Below are positions 20,640 through 32,207 of a stretch of 64,000 bases of DNA, in pieces; the stretch's first letter is position 1; each line of letters starts with the position of its first letter. Source of the stretch: Geosiphon pyriformis (taxonomy: Eukaryota > Glomeromycota > Glomeromycetes > Archaeosporales > Geosiphonaceae); contig JAAOMT010000779.1 in NCBI GenBank assembly GCA_016748015.1, positions 356,220 to 420,219 of the forward strand, read 5' to 3'. The notes beneath the pieces are model-generated. The model made no database searches, was not told the DNA's origin, and saw nothing but the letters and a program-made list of their open reading frames with translations. A program made the position numbers and the translations under genes.

Positions 20640-22640
20640 AATTTGATAAACTGAAAATTGGTTGGTACTTTATTATTGCTGATCTCCAATTCTGTTCTGT
20701 GTAAGTAATTTTTAATCTTTGGTTACTAGTTAATATTTAACTTAGATTTTGTAGTAATGCTTAAATTGATAATAGTTAATAGATAATTTGTGATTATGGC
20801 TGATAAATGATTTGTAACTGTAACTAATAGATGATTAATGCTAAAGTTTAATATATTAGAGATGAATATATTGGGTATTGTGTTATTAAGATATAATAAG
20901 ATTAATATTGTTTCTAATTTTGAGTGTAATTTAAAGTTTAAAACTGGTGATTAGGGTTTTAATATTGATTTTTTAATTATTAGTTATTTAACTTTACATG
21001 GCAGTTTAATTTTAAGTGTTTTTGTTTATTACAATAGTGGCAGATATGTGTTTCTTGCTGTCACAATTGGTTAGTTGATAAAGATGATAGATGTAATTGA
21101 CTTTAGAAATAATTGGAGTTTCTTTAATTGTTACAATATTGTGAAAATTGATAGATTGTCTAATTGTTAACTAAGTATTCCTTAATTTTTTGATTAATGG
21201 CTTTATCAAATTGTTTCAATTTAATATTCAATTCAAATGATTTGTTTATTACTAAGTTGACAGCATGGGCATAGTTGGCTTCAAATTCAGCTAATTCAAA
21301 ATTTTAGGTGTGTGTAATTGTATTTTGAAGTGTATTTGGGTCTATTGGACATATTTTTTGTAAAAAACTGCTGTATAATCTGCAAATAAACTGGTTCAAA
21401 ATTTGTGTTTTGGTAAAATAATCAGCTTGTATTGTCTGTATTTGATGCAAATTTCTGTAGAAATGTTCTAAATAAGTAGTAACTGCTTCAATTTCACCTT
21501 GTTTAAGTATGGTAAAACTAGTTAATAACCAATTAATACTGTTATAATCACTAAAATATTATAGAAACATGGTTTTAAATATGTTAAAAGTTTGTGATTT
21601 GTTGATAAAGTTCTAATATCACAAGTTGGCAGTATTTTATAAGAAGTAGAAAATGGCTTGAAAGACTTTAACATTGTTCTAGTTATTGGCTATAATTGTC
21701 TTGGTAATGTTGTTCAACTATGTTTGAATATTGTTTTCTTTACTGGTAAATTTTTTAAGTTTAACAATAAGTGTATATGTCATAGATGTTTGCTGTTACT
21801 GTTGTGGTTGTTATTGAAGTTGTTATTATGGTGAGATAATTAGTACAACTAGTAGATTGATTATAATTACTAAAGGTAAGTCTTGCTGAATAATTGGAAT
21901 AGAATTTAAATTGTTTAAATTTTACAAAGTTTAAATAATCAAAGTTTGTATTTTCAAGTTATTTAGAATTAGATTTTGGTTATTATTTTCTTGATTACTG
22001 TTTTCTTTTTCTTTTGGATCAGTATTTTTTTAACAACTAGTGGATCCGAAATCTGGTTAAAATAATGGTAATCAAAGTCTTGATAAGTTGTTGATTATAA
22101 TTTAAATTCTTTAAAATAATTGTCATATGTTTTTAATAATTTGGCTTTTTCTTAATTATTTTGGAATAATACTTTGGGTAATAGTGTTTTTATGGTATAT
22201 AATAGTATAATAGATAAATAAGTAAAATGACTCTTAATTTCTTCCAATTAAACAGTTGTATTTTTTTGGTGTTTCTATTAGTGTTTGTAATTTTTTTTTG
22301 TTTGCAAAAGTAAAAAAAAATTTCTGTTGGATGTAATTTTCAATTTTTTGTTTATTTTTATAATTATTGATACAAACAGATAATTTGGTAAAAGTGTAGT
22401 GTCTTAGAATAATTTATTATAGAAATTGTTGAGAATAGCTTTTGGATTCTTTTGGTCTTCTAAGTAGAATTTAATTTTTTTATTAATGTAATAATTGAAA
22501 GCTGATTTAATTGGCTAATTGTTTTTTGTTAATTTCAAATAATTTTGATAATGTTGAAATAAAAATTTTGCAAATTCTAAATAATTTTTTTCTATAATTT
22601 TTTGGTCTGTTATTTTTTTAGATGATTGATGTTAGTGTTA
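20640..22640 (-). pseudogene. Gypsy-B gag remnant
   Basis: Placed by synteny between protease and primer-binding site. Fragments such as a TIQFQ/ILNQFI-like stretch near 21,360-21,420 and the Gln-rich N-terminal part resemble gag of A and C, but no frame is open for more than a few dozen codons. Zinc-knuckle residues cannot be confirmed. Confidence 0.5.
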
Positions 22641-22658
22641 GTTTTTTGTTGGATTATA

Positions 22659-22675
22659 CCTCACAGAGAGCACCA
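22659..22675 (-). other. Gypsy-B primer-binding site
   Basis: Sense sequence TGGTGCTCTCTGTGAGG, two bases from the LTR. It differs from the Gypsy-A site by one transition. Confidence 0.8.
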
Positions 22676-22677
22676 AA

Positions 22678-23395
22678 TATTATAAGTAATTATGTGGAAT
22701 GTTGATACAAATAAACCTGTAACTTGGTGCTTAATAGCTTGGTAATATTAGTAATATTTGAAGGTTTTGAAGTCTAAAGGTTTTGGTTAAGTTCTTTGTA
22801 TTATGAACAAAAATTCAATAAATAGTTTCTTCTGTGAATTTCTTTCTTTAGCATAATGACCAGTTTAATCTGACAGTTATGTTTTTTTGGTAAGCTATCT
22901 TTAAATTTCTACCCTTATTTCTGGATATTTTACTAAACTATTTTTGATGTCAAATACTTAGCACTTAATTTTTTAATCATTTAGTAAACAACAAAGAAAA
23001 CAAAACAAAAAAAATAAAAATAAAATAAGAAATTAGTATCTTATCAATAGTTGTGATCAAAAATTATTGGTTTAGTATGGTTAAGTATTAATAGAATGGA
23101 AGTAATTAATATTTCTTAATCAAGTAATAATAACATAAATTCAAATAATAATAGATATTTTATTAATGTGTAATTTGATTTTGCTTCAAGTTATAGAAAA
23201 CTACTTTTTGAAAGAAAAGATATTAAATTATTAATTGATTATTGATATTAATTCTGTCTTTTTTGCTTTTAATATTTTTATTATATATACATAATTTTTG
23301 TTATATAAGATCTCATATTTTCTTATATAATATGTACTATTTTCTTTAATAATACTCTTATTGCTAAGCAATATACTATAATTTTCTGACAATGT
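22678..23395 (-). repeat. Gypsy-B right (5') LTR, first part
   Basis: Starts TATTATAAG (the TG end changed to TA) and aligns with 16,714 onward, including the palindrome at 23,045-23,069. It breaks off inside the tandem array at 23,395, where Gypsy-C begins. The LTR resumes at 33,059-33,091 and again at 37,500-37,644. Confidence 0.83.
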
Positions 23396-24246
23396 TGTTA
23401 TAGGATGGTTTTCTTGGTATATATTTAATTGCTGATATCCTGTCCTAATTACAATTAGTCTTTTGTGAATTCCTTAATTCTAATTGTATGATAATATTGG
23501 TATTTAAGCTGCTGGTTTCCTTTTGATGTCCTGATATAAGCTATTTTTCAATCTCTGATTATTGTATGTGTTTATGTACTCCTTTCCAGAGGCTGAACTG
23601 AAATCTACCTGCTGTCTGGGGTCTTTTCTGAGGCTATCTTTGCAATTGCCTAATGTGTTTCTCTAATCTAGAAACATGGAATGTTAATAGCCTTTAGTGC
23701 TTTTCTTAATTCTTACAATAAAGCTTTTATCAATTAGTAACAACGTGAATAATCTTGATCAAGGATTATTTTTCCAAAAAATTTAGCTAATGAATAATAG
23801 TTTCATTCAATAAATAATACAAGTAAGTTTTTTAACACTTTGGATTGTGATAATTTAGTTTTAAATATTCTTTTTCATTTCTTTTTAATTTAAAGGTTTC
23901 TTGAGATATTTTATTTAAAAGTACGATTTAAAGTGGAGTTTGTTGGATAAATTGAATCTATTACTTGATAAGTTATGATTTTTATTACTTCATTGCTTTT
24001 CTCAATATTAAAGCTACTGTATATATACATATTTGTAGTTCTATAAGAAAACATATTTTAATACTTTCTTTTTGATATTTCAATCTGGTGTTTGCTGCTA
24101 TTGTAAACTAGTGCTTATTACTATCATGAAATAGTGTTTGCTATTATGTTAATCATTACTTTTCTAAGATTATTACTGCACTATATTATAATTGAATAGT
24201 TTATATTATTTTTATGATTCTTTTTCTAAATTCTTAAACCATAACA
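23396..24246 (-). repeat. Gypsy-C 3' LTR
   Basis: Matches 32,208-33,058 with the same length. In the first roughly 310 aligned bases I count about 28 substitutions, all transitions, plus one single-base gap. It contains a near-perfect palindrome AATAATC-TTGATCAA-GGATTATT (23,748-23,770) and a tandem array of about 29-bp units with TGTTTGCTACTATTGT (about 24,075-24,170). Confidence 0.92.
23748..23770. promoter_or_regulatory. LTR palindrome centred on TTGATCAA (Gypsy-C)
   Basis: AATAATC and GGATTATT flank TTGATCAA. The identical sequence is at 32,560-32,582 in the other LTR. It occupies the same place relative to a CAATTAGTA motif as the palindromes of A and B. Confidence 0.6.
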
Positions 24247-24262
24247 TTATCCTCTCCTTTCA
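24247..24262 (-). other. Gypsy-C polypurine tract
   Basis: Sense GAAAGGAGAGGATAA directly before the TGTTAT end of the 3' LTR. Confidence 0.85.
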
Positions 24263-24269
24263 AGATTGA

Positions 24270-24720
24270 GCTTCATCGAAATCAAAGTTAATTTCTTCAT
24301 TAAATTCTAAGTTACTATAGTGGTCCAATACTGTGTTATTAATTTGTTGTTGTAATTCTTGAAATTACAAGTTGGTAAATTGTCCAATACTGTTAGTTGT
24401 TATTATGTTCATGGTTGAGTCCAATAATAGTTTGTGACAGTTTTCAAATGCTTTAAAAATTCTGTAAACTGTTTTTAAATAGAATGTAGTATTGGTTTTT
24501 CCAATAAAAGGTTCTAATAGTTGGATTGTTGTTTTGTCAAACACTCTAGTTGAGTCTTTTAAGTATAATGTTTGTATGTTCAAGTGCTTTCCTAGTTGAT
24601 AATAACAGTAGTTAATTGGAAATTTTGTTTTCAAGTTGCTAAATGTGTCTGGTGTTAATTCACTTATTTTTATTTCTTCTATTATTAATGTATTGCCTAA
24701 TATTATTTCTAATTTTTCAA
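24270..24720 (-). pseudogene. Domain X of Gypsy-C
   Basis: Open at 24,365-24,634 and readable beyond. Landmarks are IIEEIKISELTPDTFSNL, FPINYCYYQLGKHLNIQTLY, VFDKTTIQLLEPFIGKTN, AFENCHKLLLDSTM, NSIGQFTN, one TAA (probably former CAA), then LDHYSN and an acidic end FDFDEAQS-stop next to the polypurine tract. Gypsy-A shares these landmarks in the same order and at the same place. The function is unknown. Length is about 150-170 residues; charged, with no membrane segment. Confidence 0.75.
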
Positions 24721-24959
24721 TAACTTTGCTGATAAATTTGTTGTTATGTTTGATAATATTATATGATTCAAAATTATGTTCTTTTCTTGTTTTTGGATTT
24801 TCTATTGTTCTTTTTATGTATGTTATTTTGGAGCTATTAACTGTAATTTTCAGATTGAATTTAATTATTGTAAGCTTTTAACTAATTGTTGAATTATATT
24901 GTTGATGTTTTCTGGAATAAGTATCATTGTTTTAATTTTAACTGCTATTTTGGAATCTT

Positions 24960-26400
24960 TTGCATGCATTTTTATGGTTGTTAAATCATTTTTGCTGTGA
25001 TCTAAGATTAATTATTTTTTTGAATAATGTTCAATTAAAACTATTGGTTTTAAATCTCGTGGAATTTGTTTTGGTAGAATTAAAGATAATTGTGTTCCAA
25101 TTCTGGGTGTTTTTGTTGTTATTACTGGTTTACTGTAATAGAATTTCAGCCAGTTACCATGTGCTGCTTTTCTTAATATTTTATCATCTAGTCTTAGCTT
25201 GTATGCTCTATTTCCAAGTATTTTATAAATATAAAATGGTCTATCTCACTTGTGATCAAATTTTCCATTCCATTGTTTTTTCATTTTTGTATGATGCAAC
25301 AATACTTTATCTCTAATTTTGTAGTTAATTATATTATCTGGTAACTGGTTATCATGTCTTATTTTTTGTTGTTTTTGTAATTGTTTAATATTTTGTGTTG
25401 CTTTTCTTCTTTTGTTTTCTAAAGTTTCCATTAATTCATATGTTCTTCTAAGTAGTGTTTCCTGAAATGTTGTTTCAGTGATAGTGTCACTTGGATAAGT
25501 TGGGATAGTAAGTTCAACTGGTAATGTGGCTTTTCTTCCATAAACTAGTTCAAATGGTGTGAATTGTGTAGTATCTTGTTTTACTGTTCTATATGCTAGT
25601 AGTACTGCTAGTATGAACAAATCCCATTCTTTTTCATGTTCGTTACTAATTTTTGCCAGTGATTTGCATAATGTGCGATTAAATCTTTCAACTAATCCAT
25701 TTGTTTGACAGTGGTATGGTGATGACAATGGTTGTTTGATTCCAAATTTTTGGCTAAGTTCTTTTAAGATGCTGTTTACAAAGTGTGTGTCTTGATCTAA
25801 TAGCAATTCTTGTGAACATCTATGCTGGCAAATTAAGTTTTCATGTACAAATTGAGCTATGGAAATAGTATTAGCTGTTTTAATAGCTCTAGCTTCTGGC
25901 CATTTGGTAAAATAGTCCACAGCTACTGCAATATAATGGTTGTTTCTTGTTGTTATTGGTAAGAGTCCAACTAAATCAATTCCAATTCTGTCAAATGACT
26001 GTTCAACTTTTATTGGTCTTAATAATTCCATTGTTTTTGCTTCTCCTCTTTATTGGTATAAGTCATAATTTTTTATGTATTGGATTATGTTTGAACTCAT
26101 TTTTGGCCAATAGTAATGGCTAGTTGCATGTTGGATGGTTGCTGTTTTTTCAAAGTGGCCTGAATGAATATCTGAGTGCATGTTAAATAAGATAGTTTCT
26201 TTTTCATCTAAAGTTATAACTCTTAATAGATTATTTGGATTTTGTTGATTCTGGTAATAAAGTATGTGATTTTGGATGAAATAGTGTTTTGCTAATTTTT
26301 GGAACTTAATTAGCTTTTTTACTGGGATTTTTTCGTCTATTTGTAGTGTTTCTAAGTATTGGCTGAGGTTTTTGTAAAGGTAGTTGTTCATTGTTGTTAT
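24960..26400 (-). pseudogene. Gypsy-C integrase
   Basis: The best preserved integrase in the window. The zinc finger (26,050-26,391) reads HSDIHSGHF and then YDLYQ, where both Cys have become Tyr. The core is open for 261 codons (25,246-26,031) with IGIDLVGLL, VAVDYFTKWPEARAI, LLLDQDTHF and NGLVERFNR; the second Asp and the Glu are 35 residues apart (DD35E intact). The C-terminal domain continues past a stop near 25,246 with FYIYKILGNRAYKLRLDDK. Sequence at 24,721-24,960 is unreadable tail. Confidence 0.9.
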
Positions 26401-26420
26401 GGTAGATGGGTTGGTAATTT

Positions 26421-26880
26421 TTATGTGTGTTTCATTCTTGACAAACAGTCAGCATTAGCATTTTTGGTACCTTCTTTGTATTTGATAATATAATCATATG
26501 GTGCTAACATTTGTAACCATTTGGTGTATTTTTTTTTTAGCACTTTTTTGTTATTTAACCAGACCAGACCTCTATGATCTGTGGTAATCTCAAAGAGTTG
26601 GTACCATAAATATGTGTCAAAATGAACACAACTCCAGACTACTACTAAGTATTTAAGTTCATGTGCTGCGTAGTTTTGCTCTGTCATACTGAGATTTCTG
26701 CTGGCATAAACAATTACACATTCTCTTCCATTATCATTTTTTTGTGACAGAATGGCTCCAAGTCCAATTCCAGAGGCATCTGTGGCCAAAATGAATTTTT
26801 TGTTGAAATTTGGATAGATTATTATTGGTGATTTAATAAGCTTTTGTCTAAGGTACTCAAAAGTTTTTTGTTGTGCTTCA
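26421..26880 (-). pseudogene. Gypsy-C RNase H domain
   Basis: Open for 122 codons at 26,421-26,789: MATDASGIGLGAILSQ, CVIVYASRNLS, HELKYLVVVWSCVHFDTYLW, FEITTDHRGLVWL, YDYIIKYKEGTKNANADCLS. The Asp, Glu, Asp and final Asp of the active site can be read. Confidence 0.9.
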
Positions 26881-26882
26881 GT

Positions 26883-27900
26883 CTATTTAAATTTCACATT
26901 TTTGAATAGTAGGTAATTAAGGGGTTTGGCGATGTTTGAAAAGTTTTCTACAAAGCAGTGGTAGTAAGATGCAAGTCCTAAAAAGCTTCTAACTTCTGAA
27001 ATGTTTCGAGGTACTGGAAAATTTTTCACTTTGTCTATTTTTGATGGATTTGGTTTTATTCCATTTTTTTCAACTACATGTCCTAAAAATGCTAGCTCAT
27101 TTTTCCCAAAGAAATATTTTTTTAGATTTAGTTTAAGTTCAGCATGTCTTAATCTCTCAAAAACTTGTTGCAAATGTTGGAAATAATCCATGAATTTTAA
27201 TGAGAAAACATTTGTATTATCCAAGTAGACAATAATAGATTGCCACAGGATTTCAGAGTAAATTACATCCATTAGTCTTTGGAATGTTGTGGAAGCATTT
27301 GTCAATCCAAATGGCATTACATTGAACTCATAATTGCTATTTTATGTTGTGAATGCTGTTTTATGTCTGTCTTTTGGGTTCATTTCCACTTGCTAGTATC
27401 CACTGGTCAAGTCCAGTATAGAAAACCATTTTGCTCCTCCAAAAATGTCAAAAATTTCATCAATTAATGATATTGGGTATAAGTCTTTGGTTGTTTTGCT
27501 GTTTAGTTTGTGATAGTTGACACAAAATCTAATTTTTTTATTCTTTTTTCTTACTAAAACAACTAGTAAGAATCATGGGCTCATTGATAATTGGATTATT
27601 CCTTTTTTTAACATGCTTTGGACTTCTTCTCTGATAAAATTATGCTCCATTGGTGGGACACAGTAAGCGCATTGTTTTTCAGGTCTGGCATTTCTAATGG
27701 AGATTTGGTGTTGAACCAAGTTGGTTCTTCCAAATTTGTCATTTTGTAAAAATATATCAGAGTATTTTAAAATTAATGCTTTTAATTGTCACTGTTGGTC
27801 AGAATTCATTGTTCCAATATTTAATTTGGCCAATTCTTCTGGCATAAATTGATAGTATTTCAACAGTTGTTGCCAATTTATTGAAGTAAGTTTACAGTAG
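26883..27900 (-). pseudogene. Gypsy-C reverse transcriptase, catalytic Asp lost
   Basis: The palm and thumb are open at 26,883-27,317: MPFGLTNASTTFQRLMDVIY, IIVYLDNTNVFS, FFGKNELAFLGHVVEKNGIK, SEVRSFLGLASYYHCFVENF. The catalytic YLDD is YLDN, a GAT-to-AAT change. The fingers (27,320-27,900) are broken by stops but show ARPEKQCAYCVPPMEH and MSPWFLLVVLVRKKN. Confidence 0.9.
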
Positions 27901-28019
27901 AGAGCAATTTCTGGGAAATTTAGAATTTTTTGTAATGTTGACATGTTTTCTGTTCTGAGGTATCCAATAATGGTATCTTCCAGAATGTAGACAGGTTCTT
28001 CTGTGGTGTTTGCAATAGG

Positions 28020-28630
28020 AATTTTTATTCATTGAGCTTTATCAGCTGGAATAAAAAGGTTAGTAAGTCCTATGAAAAACTGTTGGCAAGTTTCTGAATA
28101 GAGCTTAAATATTAGGTCTTTTTCTTTAATTGTCTTTTTTATTCTTATTTCTGATTTTTCATATGGTAGAAGTATGATAGACTGCTTAGTTTTAATTACT
28201 TTGCCTTTTTCTTCTATTGTTTCAGTAAAATTTGCTTTAATTTCTTTTTCTGTCAATTCGAAACCAAAAGTTCCTCTCGTTGTTTGTAATAATTCCTCAC
28301 AATTTTCCACTGGCACAAATTTCCCAATTTTTACCAATAGTAAGAAAATTGCTTGTGCAATCTTTTCCTTAGATTCAATGGTATAAGGCTTTTCTGAATT
28401 GTTTTGTAGCAAAACCATCAAATTTTCAGTGTATTCAGAGTCAATTACTCCTCCTTGAATGCTTATTTCTTTTTTTGCAAGGCTTGATTACAATGCTATT
28501 TGAATCATTGTTCCTGGCAGAATTTCAACCGCTATTTTTAGGTTAATTTTGGTAATGCTCCTGGATGGTAATGTTGTGGATTTTTTTTCTGGATAATGTA
28601 GATTGAATCCGACATCAGTTGGATAAGCTT
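28020..28630 (-). pseudogene. Gypsy-C dUTPase and linker
   Basis: Motifs in order: PTDVGFNLHY (about 28,596-28,613), L-stop-SSLAKKEI (CGA-to-TGA at the usual Arg), GGVIDSEYTENL, EKIAQAIFLLLVKIG, and EELLQTTRGTFGF (about 28,258-28,300). The last motif lacks the SxG end. The linker reads KTIKEKDLIFKLYSETCQ then TNLFIPADKAQ, equivalent to NLYLPAKAHK in A. Open for 130 codons at 28,029-28,421. Confidence 0.87.
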
Positions 28631-28789
28631 TTTTAGGTATTATTTCTAAGTGTCTATTGTCAAAGTATCAGATGTCAATCACCTGTTCTAGGTTAGTATA
28701 GGCTACAAATTTTTCTGACCTAGGACCGTCAGGTAAGTCTTGTTGATTTATTGATTGATTTTGAGACTGCTGATTCTCAATTTCCATTT

Positions 28790-29410
28790 TTTTTTCTAAG
28801 TCTCTTTTATCTTAACACTTTTCACAGCACTGATTTTGGCATGGGATAAAACAGTTTTCACAGAGGTAAGTGTTAATTTGGGTGAAGTATTGTTCTTGCT
28901 CTTATTGAGTAGAGCATAGTTGTTAGTAGTAGTCCTGAAATTTGTCCACTGGGTTGAACATGTTGTAGCTGGCAACTTCATCAGCTACTTCAGCTGACTC
29001 TTTTCAATGTCATATTTCTTTAGCAGTTCCTTTTCTGACTTTGGCCTGTGTAGTGTTGTACAACTTGTCCTCATCATATGGGTAGTGCTGTAGTCTTTTT
29101 AACACTCTGTTGAATACTGCTTTGAACAGCATTTCTCTTCTTACCCAGTTACAGATGAGGATCGTGTATTGGCAAGTTGTGTCACATGTTTCTCCTCTGC
29201 CTAGTATGTCATTCCAGTCATACTCTCTTGGTAATGGTTTTCCATAAGCGACACATGATTCCTCATCCCATTTTCCATGTCTTTCTAAATAACTGTATTT
29301 TTCTTTGTTACAATGGTTACAATAGTAGTGAGTGGAGTTTCTTGGGTCTTCATCTGGTGCATTGCATGCAGTCATAGATGAGAGTTTTTTCTTGCAAACT
29401 GAGCATTCTA
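28790..29410 (-). pseudogene. Cysteine-rich putative zinc module of Gypsy-C
   Basis: Minus-strand reading from 29,405: KLECSVCKKKLSSMTAC, THYYCNHCNKEKYSYLERHG, KWDEESCVAYGKPLPREYDW, DILGRGETCDTTCQYTILI (to 29,172), then HYPYDEDKLYNTTQAKVRKG. The third CxxC is read C-x-x-Y, a probable Cys-to-Tyr change. The second cluster at 28,815-28,862 reads LCENCFIPCQNQCCEKC. Open for 121 codons at 29,010-29,375. Matching order and spacing in Gypsy-A supports a real domain. Function unknown. Confidence 0.77.
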
Positions 29411-29639
29411 GCTTTGGTTTGTGTTACTGGTGGTTTTTTCATGAACTTACCTGGTTCTATTTGGATCTTTCTTTGCTGATCCATGTTGATATGGCTGGTA
29501 GTCCTGTTCTTTGGTTATCAGCCCAAGAGAGCTAATAGGTTTTGATGGCTAGTAGTACTGGATTTTCCTCAAATTCGAAGATAGGTCTTTGATTGGTGCT
29601 GGGTTTTTGGAAGTGGTCACAGGTGGCTGGAATTCTGGC

Positions 29640-30110
29640 CTGATGGCCATTATAATTGATCAAAAACTCTTGAATGGTCCAGTTTAAGGTAGCATTGGCT
29701 TTTGTTAGCCAGTCATTTCCTACTAATGCTTAATATTGTATAGCATTTATTACTAATACTTTTGTAGATATTACTATGCTATTAATTTTGAAAGGAAATG
29801 AGTCAATTTCACCATAAGGCAGCTTTGTACTTCCATCAGCTGTTATGATTTGGGACATCACAGCACAATCAACTTTAAAACTCACTTGGTTTACTAGTTA
29901 AAGCATTACAATGCTTTCAGCAAATCTACTATCTAAGATAAGTTTGATTGGAGTATTGTTTACAGTGGTTTTTATATACATAGTAGTGATTGGGTGTTTT
30001 TTATTCAATGCTGCTCCACTGAACATAGCTTCGTTTTCCTTTAATTCAAAAGAAAAAATAGCTGCGAAGCTGCTATCTTTGGTGGCAACTACTGGTGATA
30101 TTGTTTGGCT
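29640..30110 (-). pseudogene. Gypsy-C protease, active site Gly changed to Arg
   Basis: Frame 29,898-30,269 contains MFSGAALNKKHPITTMYIKT and PIKLILDSRFAESIVML. The D-S-G triad is D-S-R (GGA to AGA). The rest of the domain runs to about 29,640 with stops, including the segment equivalent to YQALIGNNWL near 29,700-29,735. Confidence 0.85.
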
Positions 30111-30439
30111 CAATTTGTTGGAGGAATTTTCGGTTTTGTTTATGTTTCTACCATCATTGTTTCCAATAATCAGATTTTTCAGTATATTGAGATAAGTTTG
30201 TTGATAATTTTGGTAGTTTGGATTGGTTTGCTGACTGGTTCTGATGTGGTTTGGATTCCTCTGGACCAACGCATTTTGGTTTTACATGAGCTGATTTCAG
30301 GGCTTGGAACACCAATTTGGGTTGGTTATCATGGACTGTTGCTAGTAAGTTCTTTGATTTTAATATGTGGTGAGATATTGGCATGATATTGGTATGTACT
30401 GGTTTCTGGACATTTGGAGTAACATATAATAATTATTTT

Positions 30440-32150
30440 CACATGCTTTCTGCATCATTCACATTTGATATTGACTAATCAAATGTTCTATGCATTTGCA
30501 AAAATGGCAGGCATGCATTTCTGTTCTGAATTTCTAGCATAACGAGTGATTATTTTGATTGTCACTGACTTTTTGACTGTGTCTTTGGAGTGGTTGGTAT
30601 GTATTTCTTTTTGGATCTGGGATGAGATAACTTTCTATTTTCTTAGAAAGTTTCTCCCCTAATTGTGTTACTCTTTTCTCTAATGTTTCTGTCTTATTTT
30701 CCTTCATTACTATGTTAACTATTTGACTATGATTAGCTTCTTTCTTAGCTGATTCAAAGGCTCTGGTGAGCATAACAGCTTTTGATAAGGAATTAGGGTG
30801 GGCAGGGCATACTCTTCCTAAAATACTGCTTTTTAATCCTCTAATAAACTGATTTAAAACCTGAAGATCAGTATAGTATCCTTGTTCAATTGTTTCAATC
30901 TGACAGTAAATTCGATTGAATTGAGCAAGGTATTGGGTGACAGTTTTACTGGTACTTTGCTTGATAGTATTAAATTCGTTCTGTAATTGGATTATGGTAT
31001 TTGGGTTGCTAAAATACTCCAGGAGTACATTTTTAAATTTGGTAAAACTCATGGGTTTTGTTTCCAGGCTTTGATACCACAAGTCAGCTGTGTCTTTCAG
31101 GAAGAAAAGTAATGTTTGAATTGCTCTTTGGTCATTCTAGTTATTTGCCTGGATGGCTTTTTGTGCTTCTTTGAGCCATGTATACATATCCGTTTCTTCT
31201 TCCTCTTCTAAAAAATCTGTTAGTCTTGTGATGTATGATGTGGCTATTTTGTTGCTGTTTTCTGCTGGTGAACTTATTGGTCTAAAAGGAGATGGGATGA
31301 TATTCTCTTAAGCATTCCTAAAAGTGGCTTCCCTTATATCTGGTTCTTCCTCTTGATCATAAGTTTCTTGGTTTCTGGACTGGCTGCTTGTTTCAGTAAC
31401 CAGTCTTGTGATTGTTTTTTCACTGGTCTTTTTTTCGGATTCCAATTCAAACTTTTCTTCATGGTTTTCAAACCCTGTTCCAAATTTTGGCTGAAAAAAA
31501 GGGTTTTGGAATAGCGATAAATATTCTTCTGTAATTGGTATGTTTCCCTAGTTACATTGTTTAATTTTATCAGTATAACTAAGAGTTCTTGGCATTTGTA
31601 AAGTTGATATTGATGATGATGCAGCTCCTAATGAAATTTGTATCTTATTTTCTGGTAAAAAATGGTATGATTTATTTTCTGGTAAATAAATATGTTGTTT
31701 CTTTATTGATTGAGTGACAGTTTTCTTTGGTGTTTAAGCAGGTGTTCCTAGTTTTTGCTGGTTACTTTCCTGATTAGTTTCTAAATTTTTTTGGTTTTGT
31801 TAATACATTCCCTAATGTTTCCTGTAGATATTAGAAAATTTTTGTTGGCATATTACTCAATTTCTCAATGAATTTTGACAATAGTTGCAGCTATTACTGT
31901 TACTTCCTTTGTAGTGTATTGTGATAATTTTCTATACAATTCAAGTTTTGCATCATGTGGTTTTTCTTCTTTTCCTATATGATAATTTATTTTGGCATTA
32001 ATATAATAAGTGAGAGCAGATTCTACTAGACAACACCCTTCTGGTAATCCAAGATTACTTTGATTTTGTGTGTAAATAGCACGGCAGAATTCAAGAACAG
32101 TAAGATTAGGGGTTTTTGTCACCACTTTTGTCTCTTCTTTTTTAACAATG
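30440..32150 (-). pseudogene. Gypsy-C gag
   Basis: N-terminal part 31,865-32,125 (LTYYINAKINYHIG), a variable Gln/Ser-rich middle, and a capsid-like part open for 182 codons at 30,534-31,082 (MWYQSLETKPMSFTKF, LEYFSNPNTIIQLQNEF, LNQFIRGLKSSILG). After one stop the zinc knuckle reads CHFCKCIEHLISQY (about 30,480-30,525), the last Cys being Tyr. Same family and order as gag of Gypsy-A. Confidence 0.87.
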
Positions 32151-32188
32151 AATTATTGCTAATTATTATTTCTTTTTTGATTTTCTTT

Positions 32189-32205
32189 CCTCATAGGATT
32201 CACTA
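32189..32205 (-). other. Gypsy-C primer-binding site
   Basis: Sense TAGTGAATCCTATGAGG, two bases from the 5' LTR, presumably TGGTGAATCCTATGAGG before decay. It differs from the A/B site at several internal positions, so a different tRNA primer is possible. Confidence 0.7.
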
Positions 32206-32207
32206 AA

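Noticed and set aside
24636-25316. Open frames on the plus strand opposite Gypsy-C integrase and domain X
   Set aside because: They are antisense shadows. The minus strand carries recognisable integrase and domain X motifs in the expected order.
28796-28981. 61-codon minus-strand frame starting MKLPATT
   Set aside because: Another frame of the same strand reads LCENCFIPCQNQCCEKC, homologous to Gypsy-A.
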